Source: JAAXXJ01 sp964412455 (lineage in GTDB: Bacteria > Nitrospirota > UBA9217). From it: 64,000 nucleotides of DNA. The number at the start of each line of letters is the position of its first letter. The stretch's first letter is position 1. A program made the translations under genes and the position numbers. Positions 1 to 7,452 of the stretch are shown piece after piece. Location: contig CAYPOT010000002.1 in the NCBI GenBank assembly GCA_964412455.1, forward strand, positions 1 to 64,000, given 5' to 3'. Below the pieces are notes generated by a model that ran no database searches, was not told the DNA's origin, and was given only the letters and a program-made list of their open reading frames with translations.

Positions 1-24
1 AATCTGCGAAATCTGCGGATAAGT
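1..24. repeat. Period-9 AATCTGCG repeat, end of an element cut by the window edge
   Basis: Two tandem 9-base units of the form AATCTGCGN are followed by ATAAG. The same unit appears three times in a row near 13.17-13.21 kb. The rest of bases 25-155 shows no gene or other clear signal. Confidence 0.5.
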
Positions 25-155
25 TTTTTCTACGGGCCTTTGTTTCTGTGGTCATCCCCTGCCTTTTCAACTTTATTACGAATGAACCAATCCTTTTGAA
101 CATTTTGTGGATCTTTCCTGCCAATAGGAAAGCCTTGATAGGGCAGGTACGAGAA

Positions 156-237
156 GATGGACGCAGAGTAGTCGCTTACGAGCTATTTTCAAGATTTCCT
201 CCGCGTCCTCTGCGGTAAAAGATATTGACATTACGTT
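156..237. repeat. Period-9 CGCAGAG-family inverted repeat upstream of the NosL-like gene
   Basis: A right arm of CCTCCGCGT plus CCTCTGCGG at 198-216 faces a weak left arm (GGACGCAGAG near 157-167). The outer end, reading GCGGTAAAAGATATTGACAT, is shared in reverse complement with the left end of the copy at 6971. The element ends only about 22 bases before the NosL start codon. Confidence 0.55.
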
Positions 238-258
238 TTGTCATTTCAGGAGGTTGTC

Positions 259-714
259 ATGAAACGTTCCGCCTTTCCTTTTTTTCTCTTCATTGTCCTG
301 ATCTTTGCGATGGTCGCTGCCGTTCGCGCGGACGACCGGAAAAAGCCGGACCTCTGCGGCGAATGCAACATGAAGATCACCGAGAAGAACAAAAAATTCT
401 CCGTGATGCTGCCGAACGTATCAGGAATGGGGCCCTCGTCCTACGACGACGTCGGTTGCGCGGTCTTCTCACGAAATAAAGAATGCGCGACGCGTCAAAT
501 GACCTTCGACAGCAACGCGATCGTGCATGATTTTGTGAGTGGAGAAGAGGTCCTTGCTGAAAAGGCCTTTTTCGCGTTCAAATCCAGCACATGGACGCCC
601 ATGGGTTACGGCATCGTTGCGTTCAAGGACAAGGTGGAAGCTGAAAAGTTCGCCGCGGAACACGGCAAGGTGAAAGTGGTCAGGTGGTTCGAACTGGTTG
701 ATATGAAGTTGTAG
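259..714 (+). CDS. NosL-family copper-binding protein, probably secreted
   Basis: The 151-residue protein has an N-terminal hydrophobic signal segment (residues 1-24) and then Cys33-Gly-Glu-Cys36-Asn-Met38. That is the Cys/Met-rich copper site expected of NosL-type proteins, which act as copper chaperones outside the cytoplasm. The start at 259 is chosen because a perfect AGGAGG at 248-253 lies five bases ahead of it; an in-frame start at 238 would lie upstream of that site. No lipobox Cys is obvious at the end of the signal, so it may be periplasmic rather than a lipoprotein. No nosZ or other denitrification gene is nearby, so the copper client is unknown. It converges on the V-ATPase operon. 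Confidence 0.75.
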   Translation: MKRSAFPFFLFIVLIFAMVAAVRADDRKKPDLCGECNMKITEKNKKFSVMLPNVSGMGPSSYDDVGCAVFSRNKECATRQMTFDSNAIVHDFVSGEEVLAEKAFFAFKSSTWTPMGYGIVAFKDKVEAEKFAAEHGKVKVVRWFELVDMKL

Positions 715-734
715 TTTAGATCATCACGAACCTT

Positions 735-790
735 CTTACCTTCTTACCTTCTTTCCTTCCCACCTTCCTACCCTCTTGCCTTCTTTTTTT
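735..790. repeat. Period-8 CCTTCTTA tandem repeat
   Basis: About seven degenerate 8-base units (CCTTCTTA, CCTTCTTA, CCTTCTTT, CCTTCCCA and so on) stand in one arm only, between nosL and atpD. The array runs over the last codons of atpD, so it helps encode that protein's Lys/Arg-rich tail. The same unit occurs in two-armed form near 2.83-2.91 kb. Confidence 0.6.
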
Positions 791-1403
791 CCAGAATCCC
801 CTTCACCCGCTTCAGCCGGTAGAACGCCTCCCGCTCCCGCTCGCCGATGTACTGGCCAATCTTCCTGATCTGACTCTTGATGCCGGGAAGGACCATCTCC
901 TCGAGGACCTTGATCCTCCGCGTGGTCCGCACGATCTCCTCCCCCAGCCGCTTCAGTTTGCTTTCATACTCGGCAATGGTCAGCATCGACTCAAGGAGCT
1001 TCTCGAACAGGTTGATGCTGTCCTCGAGATGGGGCGTTGTCCCGAACTCGTTATACCCCCGCTTGTCCGGCTCCCGGACCGGCGTGTCATGGTAGGCAAT
1101 GTCCTTGTACCGGAGGCCCCAGATGCTTTTTTCCCGCACCTCGATGCTGAATTCCCTTTCCGTCGCCTCGGTCAGGGACTCGATGGCGTCCCTCCCCTCC
1201 CGGCCCAGAGAGAAGGCGAGTTCGCGGATCGCCTTTCCGTAGGACTTTTTGACCTCTTCCCGGGAGCGCAGGAACGGCAGGGTGGTGGACAGGAACTCCT
1301 TGATCAAGGCCTGCTTCCGGGCCTTCAGGATGCCGATGCTGTTGATGATGGACCGGGACTTCTCCTTCAGCATCAGCAGGTTTGTTCTGGTTGGGTGGAT
1401 CAT
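768..1403 (-). CDS. atpD: V-type ATP synthase subunit D (central rotor shaft)
   Basis: This is the coiled-coil rotor shaft that couples the A3B3 catalytic head to the membrane ring of a V/A-type ATPase. The 211-residue protein begins MIHPTRTNLLMLKEK, the usual N-terminus of subunit D. It is helical and charged throughout, with no membrane segment. ATG at 1403 is preferred over an in-frame codon at 1463 because AGGAG sits four bases upstream and the homologous region begins here. It is the last gene of the operon. The final residues (KKKARG) overlap a CCTTCTTA repeat array, so the tail may be recently altered. Confidence 0.92.
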   Translation of the reverse strand: MIHPTRTNLLMLKEKSRSIINSIGILKARKQALIKEFLSTTLPFLRSREEVKKSYGKAIRELAFSLGREGRDAIESLTEATEREFSIEVREKSIWGLRYKDIAYHDTPVREPDKRGYNEFGTTPHLEDSINLFEKLLESMLTIAEYESKLKRLGEEIVRTTRRIKVLEEMVLPGIKSQIRKIGQYIGEREREAFYRLKRVKGILEKKKARG

Positions 1404-1418
1404 GTTGCTCCTAGAGCA

Positions 1419-1456
1419 TTGCAGAGTGCAAATTGCATATTGTAAAATGCAATCGG
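1419..1456. repeat. Single-armed period-7 TGCAAAT repeat between atpD and atpB
   Basis: Units TGCAAAT, TGCATAT, TGTAAAA and TGCAATC follow each other with a period of seven. No opposing arm is visible in this 69-base gap. The same unit family forms a two-armed element at 46.59-46.70 kb. Confidence 0.5.
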
Positions 1457-1472
1457 TGCACAAGGGACCGCA

Positions 1473-2825
1473 TCACTTCACCTCAAGGGCAAACTTTTCC
1501 ATCAACGCAAGGCCCGCGTCGAGGCTTTCCTGCACCGTCCGGCGCGCGGGGCCCTGGCCGATGATCTCCTGCTCGAAGGCGTCGGCGAAGTCGAGCATGG
1601 GCACATCGGCCTTGGTCATGCCGTCCCTGCCCACGATCGCCTCGAGGCGCCGCAGGTCCCGTCCCTTCGCGTAGTACTTGTACAGATGGTTCGCCACGTT
1701 CCGGTGGTCCGCCCGGGTCCGGCCCTCGCCGATCCCCTTCTGCATGAGCCGGGAAAGGCTCGGGAGCACGTCGATGGGCGGGGAGATCCCCTTCTGGTGC
1801 AGCTCGCGGGAGAGGACGATCTGCCCCTCGGTGATATAGCCCGTGAGGTCGGGGATGGGATGGGTGATGTCATCCTCGGGCATGGTCACTACCGGCAGCA
1901 TGGTAACGGAGCCCTCGATATCGCGGATGCGACCGGCCCGCTCGTAGAGCGACGCCAGGTCCGAATACATGTAGCCGGGATAGCCCCGCCTGCCGGGGAG
2001 TTCCTCCCGGGCCGTCGAGATCTCGCGCAGGGCGTCGCAGTAGTTCGTCATATCGGTGATGATCACCAGGACGTCCATGTTCTTCTCGAAGGCGAGGTAC
2101 TCCGCGACGGTCAGGGCGAAGCGCGGGCAAAGGAGCCGCTCCATCACCGGTTCGTCCGCCATGTTCACGAAGGCCACGAAGCCCGTCCGCATCTCGTCCA
2201 GGACGCGCTGGTAGAACGAGTATTCATGGAAGGTGAGGCCCAGGGCCGCGAATACCACGATGAAACTGCGGTCTGCCTGCGCCTGCCCTGAGCCTGTCGA
2301 ACGGGCGAGCCTGGCGTTCCTGAGAATAAATGCGACGATCTCCTTGGACGGGAGCCCGGCGCAGGAAAAGATCGGCAGCTTCTGTCCCCGCACCAGGGTG
2401 TTCAGGCCGTCAATGGCGGTGATGCCGGTCTCGATGAAGTCCGCGGGCCGCGCCCGCGCCGCGGGGTTCATGGGCGAACCCGTGAGCGGCATCCATTTCT
2501 CCGGGATGAAGAGGGGCGCGCCGTCCTTGGGCACGAAGGACCCGTTGAATATCCTGCCGATGATCTCCGGGGACAGCGGCACTTTCTTGATGGCGTCGGT
2601 GAACGTGACCGTGGTCTTCTCGATGTCGACGCCCTGCGTGGTGCCGTAGACCTCGACAAGCACCGTTTCGCCGTCGATCTCGAGCACTTCGGCATCGGTC
2701 GACCTGCCGTCGGGCATGACGACCCTGAGCACTTCACCGATCCGGGCCGCCTGCACCTTCTCCACGAACAGGAGAGGCCCCGCGATGGTTGATATGGTCC
2801 GGTAGGTATGTTCTGAGAGTCTCAT
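1473..2825 (-). CDS. atpB: V-type ATP synthase subunit B (non-catalytic head subunit)
   Basis: The 450-residue protein aligns along its length with V/A-type B subunits. Recognisable blocks are VIITDMTNYCDALREIS, the run around PGRRGYPGYMYSDLASLYERAG, and HPIPDLTGYITEGQI. As expected for the non-catalytic subunit, the canonical Walker A is degenerate (residues near SCAGLPSKE). Subunit B alternates with subunit A in the head. One segment reading ARSTGSGQAQADR falls in a variable surface loop and is encoded by a REP-like palindromic sequence (see the separate repeat entry). It follows atpA and precedes atpD; repeat DNA lies in both gaps. Confidence 0.95.
   Translation of the reverse strand: MRLSEHTYRTISTIAGPLLFVEKVQAARIGEVLRVVMPDGRSTDAEVLEIDGETVLVEVYGTTQGVDIEKTTVTFTDAIKKVPLSPEIIGRIFNGSFVPKDGAPLFIPEKWMPLTGSPMNPAARARPADFIETGITAIDGLNTLVRGQKLPIFSCAGLPSKEIVAFILRNARLARSTGSGQAQADRSFIVVFAALGLTFHEYSFYQRVLDEMRTGFVAFVNMADEPVMERLLCPRFALTVAEYLAFEKNMDVLVIITDMTNYCDALREISTAREELPGRRGYPGYMYSDLASLYERAGRIRDIEGSVTMLPVVTMPEDDITHPIPDLTGYITEGQIVLSRELHQKGISPPIDVLPSLSRLMQKGIGEGRTRADHRNVANHLYKYYAKGRDLRRLEAIVGRDGMTKADVPMLDFADAFEQEIIGQGPARRTVQESLDAGLALMEKFALEVK
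2272..2306. repeat. REP-like TTCGACAGGCTCAGGGC element inside atpB
   Basis: On the coding strand, CGTTCGACAGGCTCAGGGCA encodes Arg-Ser-Thr-Gly-Ser-Gly-Gln. The CCCTGAGCCTGTCGAA core resembles a repeat I recall as dispersed in many environmental bacterial genomes. Here it is in frame and codes for a flexible loop in an otherwise conserved protein. Confidence 0.45.
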
Positions 2826-2833
2826 AAGCTTGA

Positions 2834-2912
2834 ATGTGAGAAGGTAAGAAGGTAGGAAAATGATCGTATAGCCTGCCGCTCCGCCTTCCTTCTTACCCTC
2901 TTTCCCTCCGAT
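2834..2912. repeat. Two-armed period-8 repeat spanning the atpA stop codon
   Basis: The left arm GAGAAGGTAAGAAGGTAGG and the right arm CCTTCCTTCTTACCCTCTTT are inverted copies of the unit seen at 735-790. The right arm includes the atpA stop and encodes its last residues (RRERG). Confidence 0.55.
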
Positions 2913-4533
2913 CTTCGTCGCCTTTCATCGCTTCATCCAGCGCAACGCCCTGCTTCAATTTCTCCGCCGCCCGGTCATGTCTCTCGACGATCGACTTGAT
3001 GAGCGCCAGGGTCTTCTCCGGCGGAGAGAACGCGTCATCGCTGTAAGCGTTCTGGCCCAGGAACTCGTTCCGGATGCGCTCGGCGACACTCATGACCAGC
3101 CGGTCCGCGTCCTGCAGTCCTTCGATGCCGACGATCTCCGCAACTTCACGGATCGATTCCTCCTGCTGCAAAAGCTGGTTGCACCGCCTGCGAAGCGCTT
3201 CCCACTCCGGCGCGACCTCGCGGCAATAATGTTCGGAGAGGTCCCTGGCGTAGAGAGAGTAGCTCTGGAACCAGTTGATGGCCGGGAAATGCCTGCGGTG
3301 CGCCAATGCCGTATCGAGCATGAAGAACGCCCCGGTGGTCCTGAGGCACGCCTGGGTCACCGGCTCCGTGAAATCGCCCCCCGGCGGCGAGACCGACAGG
3401 ATCATGCTGAGCGATCCGGTCCGGCCGTTCATGGTCTCCACCACGCCTGCCCGCTCGATGAAGGCCGAGAGCCGGGACGCGAGGTACGTCGGATACCCCT
3501 CCTCGCCCGGCATCTCTTCCAGCGACGTCGATATCTCGCGAAGCGCCTCTGCCCAGCGCGACAGGCTGTCGGCGAGAAAGAGCACGTTGTACCCCATGTC
3601 CCGGTAGTATTCCGCCATGGTCACGGCGGTGTAGATGGACGCCTCGCGGGCGGCGACCGGCATGTTCGAGGTGTTCACCACGAGGACGGTGCGGTCCCTG
3701 AGCCGCCGCTTGGTCCAGGGGTCCTCCAGTTCGTCGAACTCGGCGATGAGGTCCGCCATCTCGTTCCCGCGCTCGCCACACCCCACGTAGACCACGATGT
3801 CCACGTCGGCGAACTTGGCCACCGATTGTTCGAAGATGGTCTTGCCCGTGCCGAATCCGCCGGGGATGATGGCCGCGCCGCCCCGCGCGAGGGGGAAAAG
3901 AAAATCGATGATCCGCTGGCCCGTGACGAGCGGCGTGACGGGCGCGAACTTCTTCCGGTAGGGCCGCGGCATCCTCACCGGCCATTCGTGGCACCCCGGG
4001 ATCTCCAGGCCGCCGATGAACTCGCCGAAGGGTTCATCAAGGCTGATATCGCCGGAGGCGATCCGGGCCACCGTGCCTTTCTCTGAGCCGCACATGATGA
4101 AATGTTTGAACGCTCCTTCCTGCACTTCACCGACGATCATTCCGTACTGCAGCTCATCACCCGGCTTTACCGAGGGCGTGAAGGTCCATCGCTTGATATA
4201 ATCAAGCCCGTACATTTCCTTGCATACGCGGATAAAAGGCCCCATCTCTTTTCTCATCAGTTCGAGAGGGCGCTGGAGCCCGTCGAACATGCCGCCCATG
4301 AGCCCCGGACCCAGCCTGACCGTGAGCGGCATGCCCAGGCCCTTCACCGGTTCTCCCACCCCCAGGCCGCGGGTCTCCTCGTAGACCTGGATCACGGCGT
4401 GGCTGCGCTCAAGCCGCACCACCTCACCCGTGAGCATGCCATGGCCAACGAAGACCCGTTCATAGAGCTTGAGCCCCTTGAGGTCGACGCTTACCGTGGG
4501 TCCTGATATGCCGAGGATCTTTCCGGTCTGCAT
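2893..4533 (-). CDS. atpA: V-type ATP synthase subunit A (catalytic)
   Basis: The catalytic ATP-binding subunit has 546 residues, slightly short for a family usually near 580. The P-loop reads GGFGTGKT, a variant of the usual GPFGSGKT. It is followed by GCGERGNEM, the LADSLSRWAEALREIS block, and GGDFTEPVTQ. The N-terminal barrel and the A-subunit-specific bulge region (about residues 110-190) are present. It sits between atpF and atpB; the gap to atpF holds a large cruciform repeat. The C-terminal residues lie within a repeat arm. The direction of operation (ATP synthesis or ion pumping) cannot be read from the sequence. Confidence 0.95.
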   Translation of the reverse strand: MQTGKILGISGPTVSVDLKGLKLYERVFVGHGMLTGEVVRLERSHAVIQVYEETRGLGVGEPVKGLGMPLTVRLGPGLMGGMFDGLQRPLELMRKEMGPFIRVCKEMYGLDYIKRWTFTPSVKPGDELQYGMIVGEVQEGAFKHFIMCGSEKGTVARIASGDISLDEPFGEFIGGLEIPGCHEWPVRMPRPYRKKFAPVTPLVTGQRIIDFLFPLARGGAAIIPGGFGTGKTIFEQSVAKFADVDIVVYVGCGERGNEMADLIAEFDELEDPWTKRRLRDRTVLVVNTSNMPVAAREASIYTAVTMAEYYRDMGYNVLFLADSLSRWAEALREISTSLEEMPGEEGYPTYLASRLSAFIERAGVVETMNGRTGSLSMILSVSPPGGDFTEPVTQACLRTTGAFFMLDTALAHRRHFPAINWFQSYSLYARDLSEHYCREVAPEWEALRRRCNQLLQQEESIREVAEIVGIEGLQDADRLVMSVAERIRNEFLGQNAYSDDAFSPPEKTLALIKSIVERHDRAAEKLKQGVALDEAMKGDEDRRERG

Positions 4534-4555
4534 TGTTCCATTCCCCTGTCATGCT

Positions 4556-4639
4556 GTAGGGGCGGCCCGCAGCCTGCCCCCGAATGATTTAATCGGGGGT
4601 GGCCGCCCGAAGAGGGTAACCACGCGGGGTTACCCCTAC
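4556..4639. repeat. Three-way-junction palindrome (GTAGGGGCG element) between atpF and atpA
   Basis: An outer stem GTAGGGG (4556-4562) / CCCCTAC (4633-4639) encloses two hairpins. One is built on GGCGGCC...GGCCGCC with an inner CCCCCGA...TCGGGGG. The other is GGGTAACC-ACGC-GGGGTTACCC. It fills most of the 116-base gap between two co-directional ATPase genes, so it should be transcribed and fold in the mRNA. Confidence 0.7.
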
Positions 4640-4649
4640 GGTATATTTC

Positions 4650-4970
4650 TCATACATTCAACCGTACATGATATCCGATCGCGCGACGGATCAGCCGGGC
4701 AGCGTAATCCTCTACCTCGGCCGGCAGCTTCTCCGGGGAAGGTAACACCAGCAGGATGCCTGTCCAGCCCTTTTCCCGCTCACGCATCCGCTCTTCGAGC
4801 CCGCCGCGCACCAGGCGCTCGTCGATGATGACCAGCCCGTTGTCAGGCTCCGCCATAACGCTGTCGAGCAGCTCCCCGGCCCCGGACGCGTCAACGACGT
4901 GGTGCGTTATACCGGCGAGACTGAAGCCGAATTCCGCGTCCTGGGTCGTGATGAAGACGATCTTTTTCAT
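4650..4970 (-). CDS. atpF: V-type ATP synthase subunit F
   Basis: Subunit F is the small Rossmann-like rotor protein that binds subunit D and tunes activity. The 106-residue protein starts MKKIVFITTQDAEFGFSLAG and carries the family pattern of a central acidic LVIIDERL followed by LLVLPSP. ATG at 4970 is used; an in-frame TTG at 4988 is also possible, and the ribosome site for either is weak. It sits between atpC and atpA in the normal bacterial V-ATPase order. Confidence 0.88.
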   Translation of the reverse strand: MKKIVFITTQDAEFGFSLAGITHHVVDASGAGELLDSVMAEPDNGLVIIDERLVRGGLEERMREREKGWTGILLVLPSPEKLPAEVEDYAARLIRRAIGYHVRLNV

Positions 4971-5131
4971 AAGACATAGACCTGACAAGCAATGCTATGT
5001 AACCACTGGCGGCTTCGCCGCACACGGTTAAAGACTAACCTCACAATATTTTCATTATCCGTGTTCATCCGTGTGTCCCGTATCGAGGGACCCGTGGTTC
5101 AATACATCTTTGTGACGGATTCTTCTCATTA

Positions 5132-6151
5132 TCAGCTCACCAGCTCCGCTGCGATCTCTTCCCGCTCCAGGTCCTTCCCCGCGAGGAGAAGGCTCAGGTT
5201 CATGACCTCCAGGGAACAGCGCCAGAGGTAATCGAGAATGAGCGCCGCGCCCAGGGGGTCCCTGCCCTCCGTGTGGAGATGCTTTGTAATGCCGCGGTAG
5301 AGGGAGACCTCCACCTGTGTGGGGTCCGGCGCCGTAACGGTGATGCCTGAAGCCCGGCGTATAAGCGCGGCCACCTCGAAGATGTCGTCCTTCTCCAGAA
5401 GGTCCGTCAGATGTTCGACCGCTACCGTGCCTCCCGGAATGAACACCGCGGGGTCCTTTGCGCTCAAGCGCAGGGATTTGTAGAGCGACAGGATGTTCCG
5501 GGAGTCAATGATCCTGGAAAAGAACTCCTTCATCACCGGGTGAAGCGGCGTCCTGATGATAAAGCTGAGAAAGCTGTTCGTCAGGTGCTGCTCGACCTCG
5601 CGGAGCCCCTTTTCTTCGTATTTTGACGCAAGCCCGGTGAACTGAGGGGACAGGCGGCAGAACTGCCGTTCCAGCCTTTCCACGGCGGTCGAAGTCTCTC
5701 CGTCCCGCAGAATGTTTTTCACGCCGTCCGAAAGCAGGCTCACCTCCAGGACCTCGCCGGCCTTTTGAGCCCGGTCACCCTGGAGATACCGCATGCAGAT
5801 GAATATCGTCCTCAGCTCCGCGTACAGTATGTAAGGGGCAAATACCACCCTGACCTCTTCCTCCATCTGTCCGAATACCCAGCTATACTCCCGCAGCAGA
5901 GCCCTCCACATTCCCTCTGCCGACCGCTCCCGCACGAACCCCTGGTACTGGGCAGAGGCGAGGAACTCGATGGGCGCAGCGTCATACACGAGGGACCGCC
6001 AATCCCGGATGAGCCGCGAGCGCCTGCCCCGGATCCTTGAAAACAGATACTCCACGGGATAACCCCGCTCCCTTCCCTGCTTCAGCAGCCCCCGGGGACC
6101 ATCAGAGAATGCCGCGCCCCGCTCATCTCTTGGTCGGAACGAGGGATTCAT
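5132..6151 (-). CDS. atpC: V-type ATP synthase subunit C (AC39/V0D-like)
   Basis: The 339-residue helical protein has the general form of the V0D/AC39 family, which caps the membrane rotor ring and receives the central shaft. ATG at 6151 overlaps the stop of atpE in an ATGA junction, which supports translational coupling and this start. The C-terminal half (KEFFSRIIDSRNILSLYKSLRL and onward) carries the repeated helical signature of the family. The sequence is divergent, so the call rests partly on its position between atpE and atpF. Confidence 0.85.
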   Translation of the reverse strand: MNPSFRPRDERGAAFSDGPRGLLKQGRERGYPVEYLFSRIRGRRSRLIRDWRSLVYDAAPIEFLASAQYQGFVRERSAEGMWRALLREYSWVFGQMEEEVRVVFAPYILYAELRTIFICMRYLQGDRAQKAGEVLEVSLLSDGVKNILRDGETSTAVERLERQFCRLSPQFTGLASKYEEKGLREVEQHLTNSFLSFIIRTPLHPVMKEFFSRIIDSRNILSLYKSLRLSAKDPAVFIPGGTVAVEHLTDLLEKDDIFEVAALIRRASGITVTAPDPTQVEVSLYRGITKHLHTEGRDPLGAALILDYLWRCSLEVMNLSLLLAGKDLEREEIAAELVS

Positions 6152-6723
6152 GGGCACCGCTCCATTACTTCCTTTACTTCCTTCATGATCTCCGGGAGCA
6201 TTTCCTCCCACATGCGCTCCAGCCGCTTCTCGAACGTGTTCACGACCTTCACCTCGCCCGCGGCAGAGAGAGCTTCCAACCCCCCGGTGACGGCCTCATC
6301 GAAGAGGATCTCGGCGTCAGGGAACTGGTCCCGGGCAAGGGCCTCGTCGGCCGGGTTCACGCGTATCGTCTTCCAGGTGAAGCGCGGGAGTTCCCGCGCG
6401 AATGAAGTGAACATGTCCCGGTAGCCGATGTTCCGCAAGGTTGGGAGCGATGAGCGTGCCAGACCGTACAAGCGGTCCGCCAGCGCCCGCTCCGACAGCA
6501 GCCTCTTCTGCCGCACGGTCCCGTTCGCTTCGGCAAGGCACTGTTCCGCGTGTGCGGCAGCCGCTGCCGTGCGCCTGGCTGCGTGGTCCGCCCGCACCTC
6601 GGCAATCTTTCTTCGGGCCTCGGCCCGTGCGCGCTCCGCCTCCTGTTCCGCTTCAGCGCGCATGGCCTTGATCCGCTCGTCTCCCGCGGCGCGGAGCGAC
6701 TCGATAAGCTCTTTGCAGCCCAT
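6148..6723 (-). CDS. atpE: V-type ATP synthase subunit E (peripheral stalk)
   Basis: The 191-residue protein has a long Ala/Glu/Arg-rich coiled coil (about residues 10-75) and a globular C-terminal domain (about 85-190) ending in EEMLPEIMKEVKEVM. This is the classic layout of the stator subunit E. It pairs with the H/G coiled-coil protein encoded at the head of the operon to hold the catalytic head still. It starts one base after the atpK stop and its own stop overlaps the atpC start. Confidence 0.9.
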   Translation of the reverse strand: MGCKELIESLRAAGDERIKAMRAEAEQEAERARAEARRKIAEVRADHAARRTAAAAAHAEQCLAEANGTVRQKRLLSERALADRLYGLARSSLPTLRNIGYRDMFTSFARELPRFTWKTIRVNPADEALARDQFPDAEILFDEAVTGGLEALSAAGEVKVVNTFEKRLERMWEEMLPEIMKEVKEVMERCP

Positions 6724-6724
6724 C

Positions 6725-6949
6725 CTATTTCACCGTGAAGAGGATCATCGTCGATACCACGAAGCCGAGGATCACCATGGTCTCCGGGATCGCCACCAGG
6801 ATGATGATGGTTCCGGTCAGCTCCGGCTTCTCCGCGAGGGTGCCCGCCCCGGCGGCGCCGATCTTGGACTGGGCCCATGCCGTGGCGATGGCGGGAATGC
6901 CGATGGCCAACGCCGCACAAAACGCGATCAACACTTTTTCGAGATTCAT
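6725..6949 (-). CDS. atpK: V-type ATP synthase subunit K (membrane rotor proteolipid)
   Basis: This is a 74-residue two-helix hairpin, so one copy of the c-type fold rather than the doubled form. The ion-binding carboxylate is Glu56 in AIPETMVILGFV, followed by Thr57; the polar loop is AEKPELTG. Gln27 lies at the end of helix 1. The usual GQG-type Na+ motif of helix 1 is not obvious, so I do not call the coupling ion. A good AGGAGG precedes the start. About 500 bases without a gene separate it from atpI upstream, much of it repeat DNA. Confidence 0.93.
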   Translation of the reverse strand: MNLEKVLIAFCAALAIGIPAIATAWAQSKIGAAGAGTLAEKPELTGTIIILVAIPETMVILGFVVSTMILFTVK

Positions 6950-6970
6950 AGATACCTCCTTAGGGATAAT

Positions 6971-7232
6971 TACGTAATGTCAAAACTTTCACCGCAGAGG
7001 ACGCGGAGGACGCAGAGAACATCTTGAATTACAACGCATTAAACTCTTTCCCATATCCCTCCCCCTCTGCGAGCTCTCAAAATCCTCTTCTTTGAATCTA
7101 TGTTCTTTGCCTAATGTCCGTTGAAGTTCGTTTAACCTGAATATGTTCCGAATGTAACCAGCTTTCTTTTACTTACGCTGCTTTTATTTCAAGATCTGCA
7201 TTTCTCCGCGACCTCTGCGATCTCTGCGGTAA
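6971..7232. repeat. Two-armed period-9 CGCAGAG element between atpI and atpK
   Basis: The left arm at 6991-7018 reads as three 9-base units (ACCGCAGAG, GACGCGGAG, GACGCAGAG). The right arm at 7203-7230 is the inverted form. The left flank TACGTAATGTCAAAAC recurs in inverted form beside the copy at 198-236, so conserved ends extend beyond the tandem units. The spacer (7020-7200) shows no gene. This fills much of the 503-base gap between atpK and atpI. Confidence 0.65.
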
Positions 7233-7349
7233 AATACCTTTCGTTTTTTTCATAGAACTTTTGACACTACCGATAATTACTTTAACCACATATGAACACA
7301 GATAGAATCAAACGAAAAGAGAGAAAAGGTCTTTTATAATGGTGCTCGT

Positions 7350-7388
7350 AGTTATCTGCGTCGCTTAAAAGCGCCTTCTTTTGGTCAC
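7350..7388. repeat. ATCTGCG-GTCGCTTA...CTTTTGG repeat (R element), copy 1
   Basis: ATCTGCGTCGCTTAAAAGCG runs on into CCTTCTTTTGG. It differs at only two positions over 25 bases from the inverted copy at 13106-13130. It lies upstream of the atpI stop. Bases 7233-7349 show nothing else I can name. Confidence 0.55.
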
Positions 7389-7452
7389 CTGTAGTTCCGT
7401 TTTCTCCCGGCCCTGGTCTTCTCCGTGCCTCCGTGACTCCGTGGTGAAGATT

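Noticed and set aside
2977..4086. 369-codon open frame antisense to atpA
   Set aside because: Shadow of a well-identified catalytic ATPase gene.
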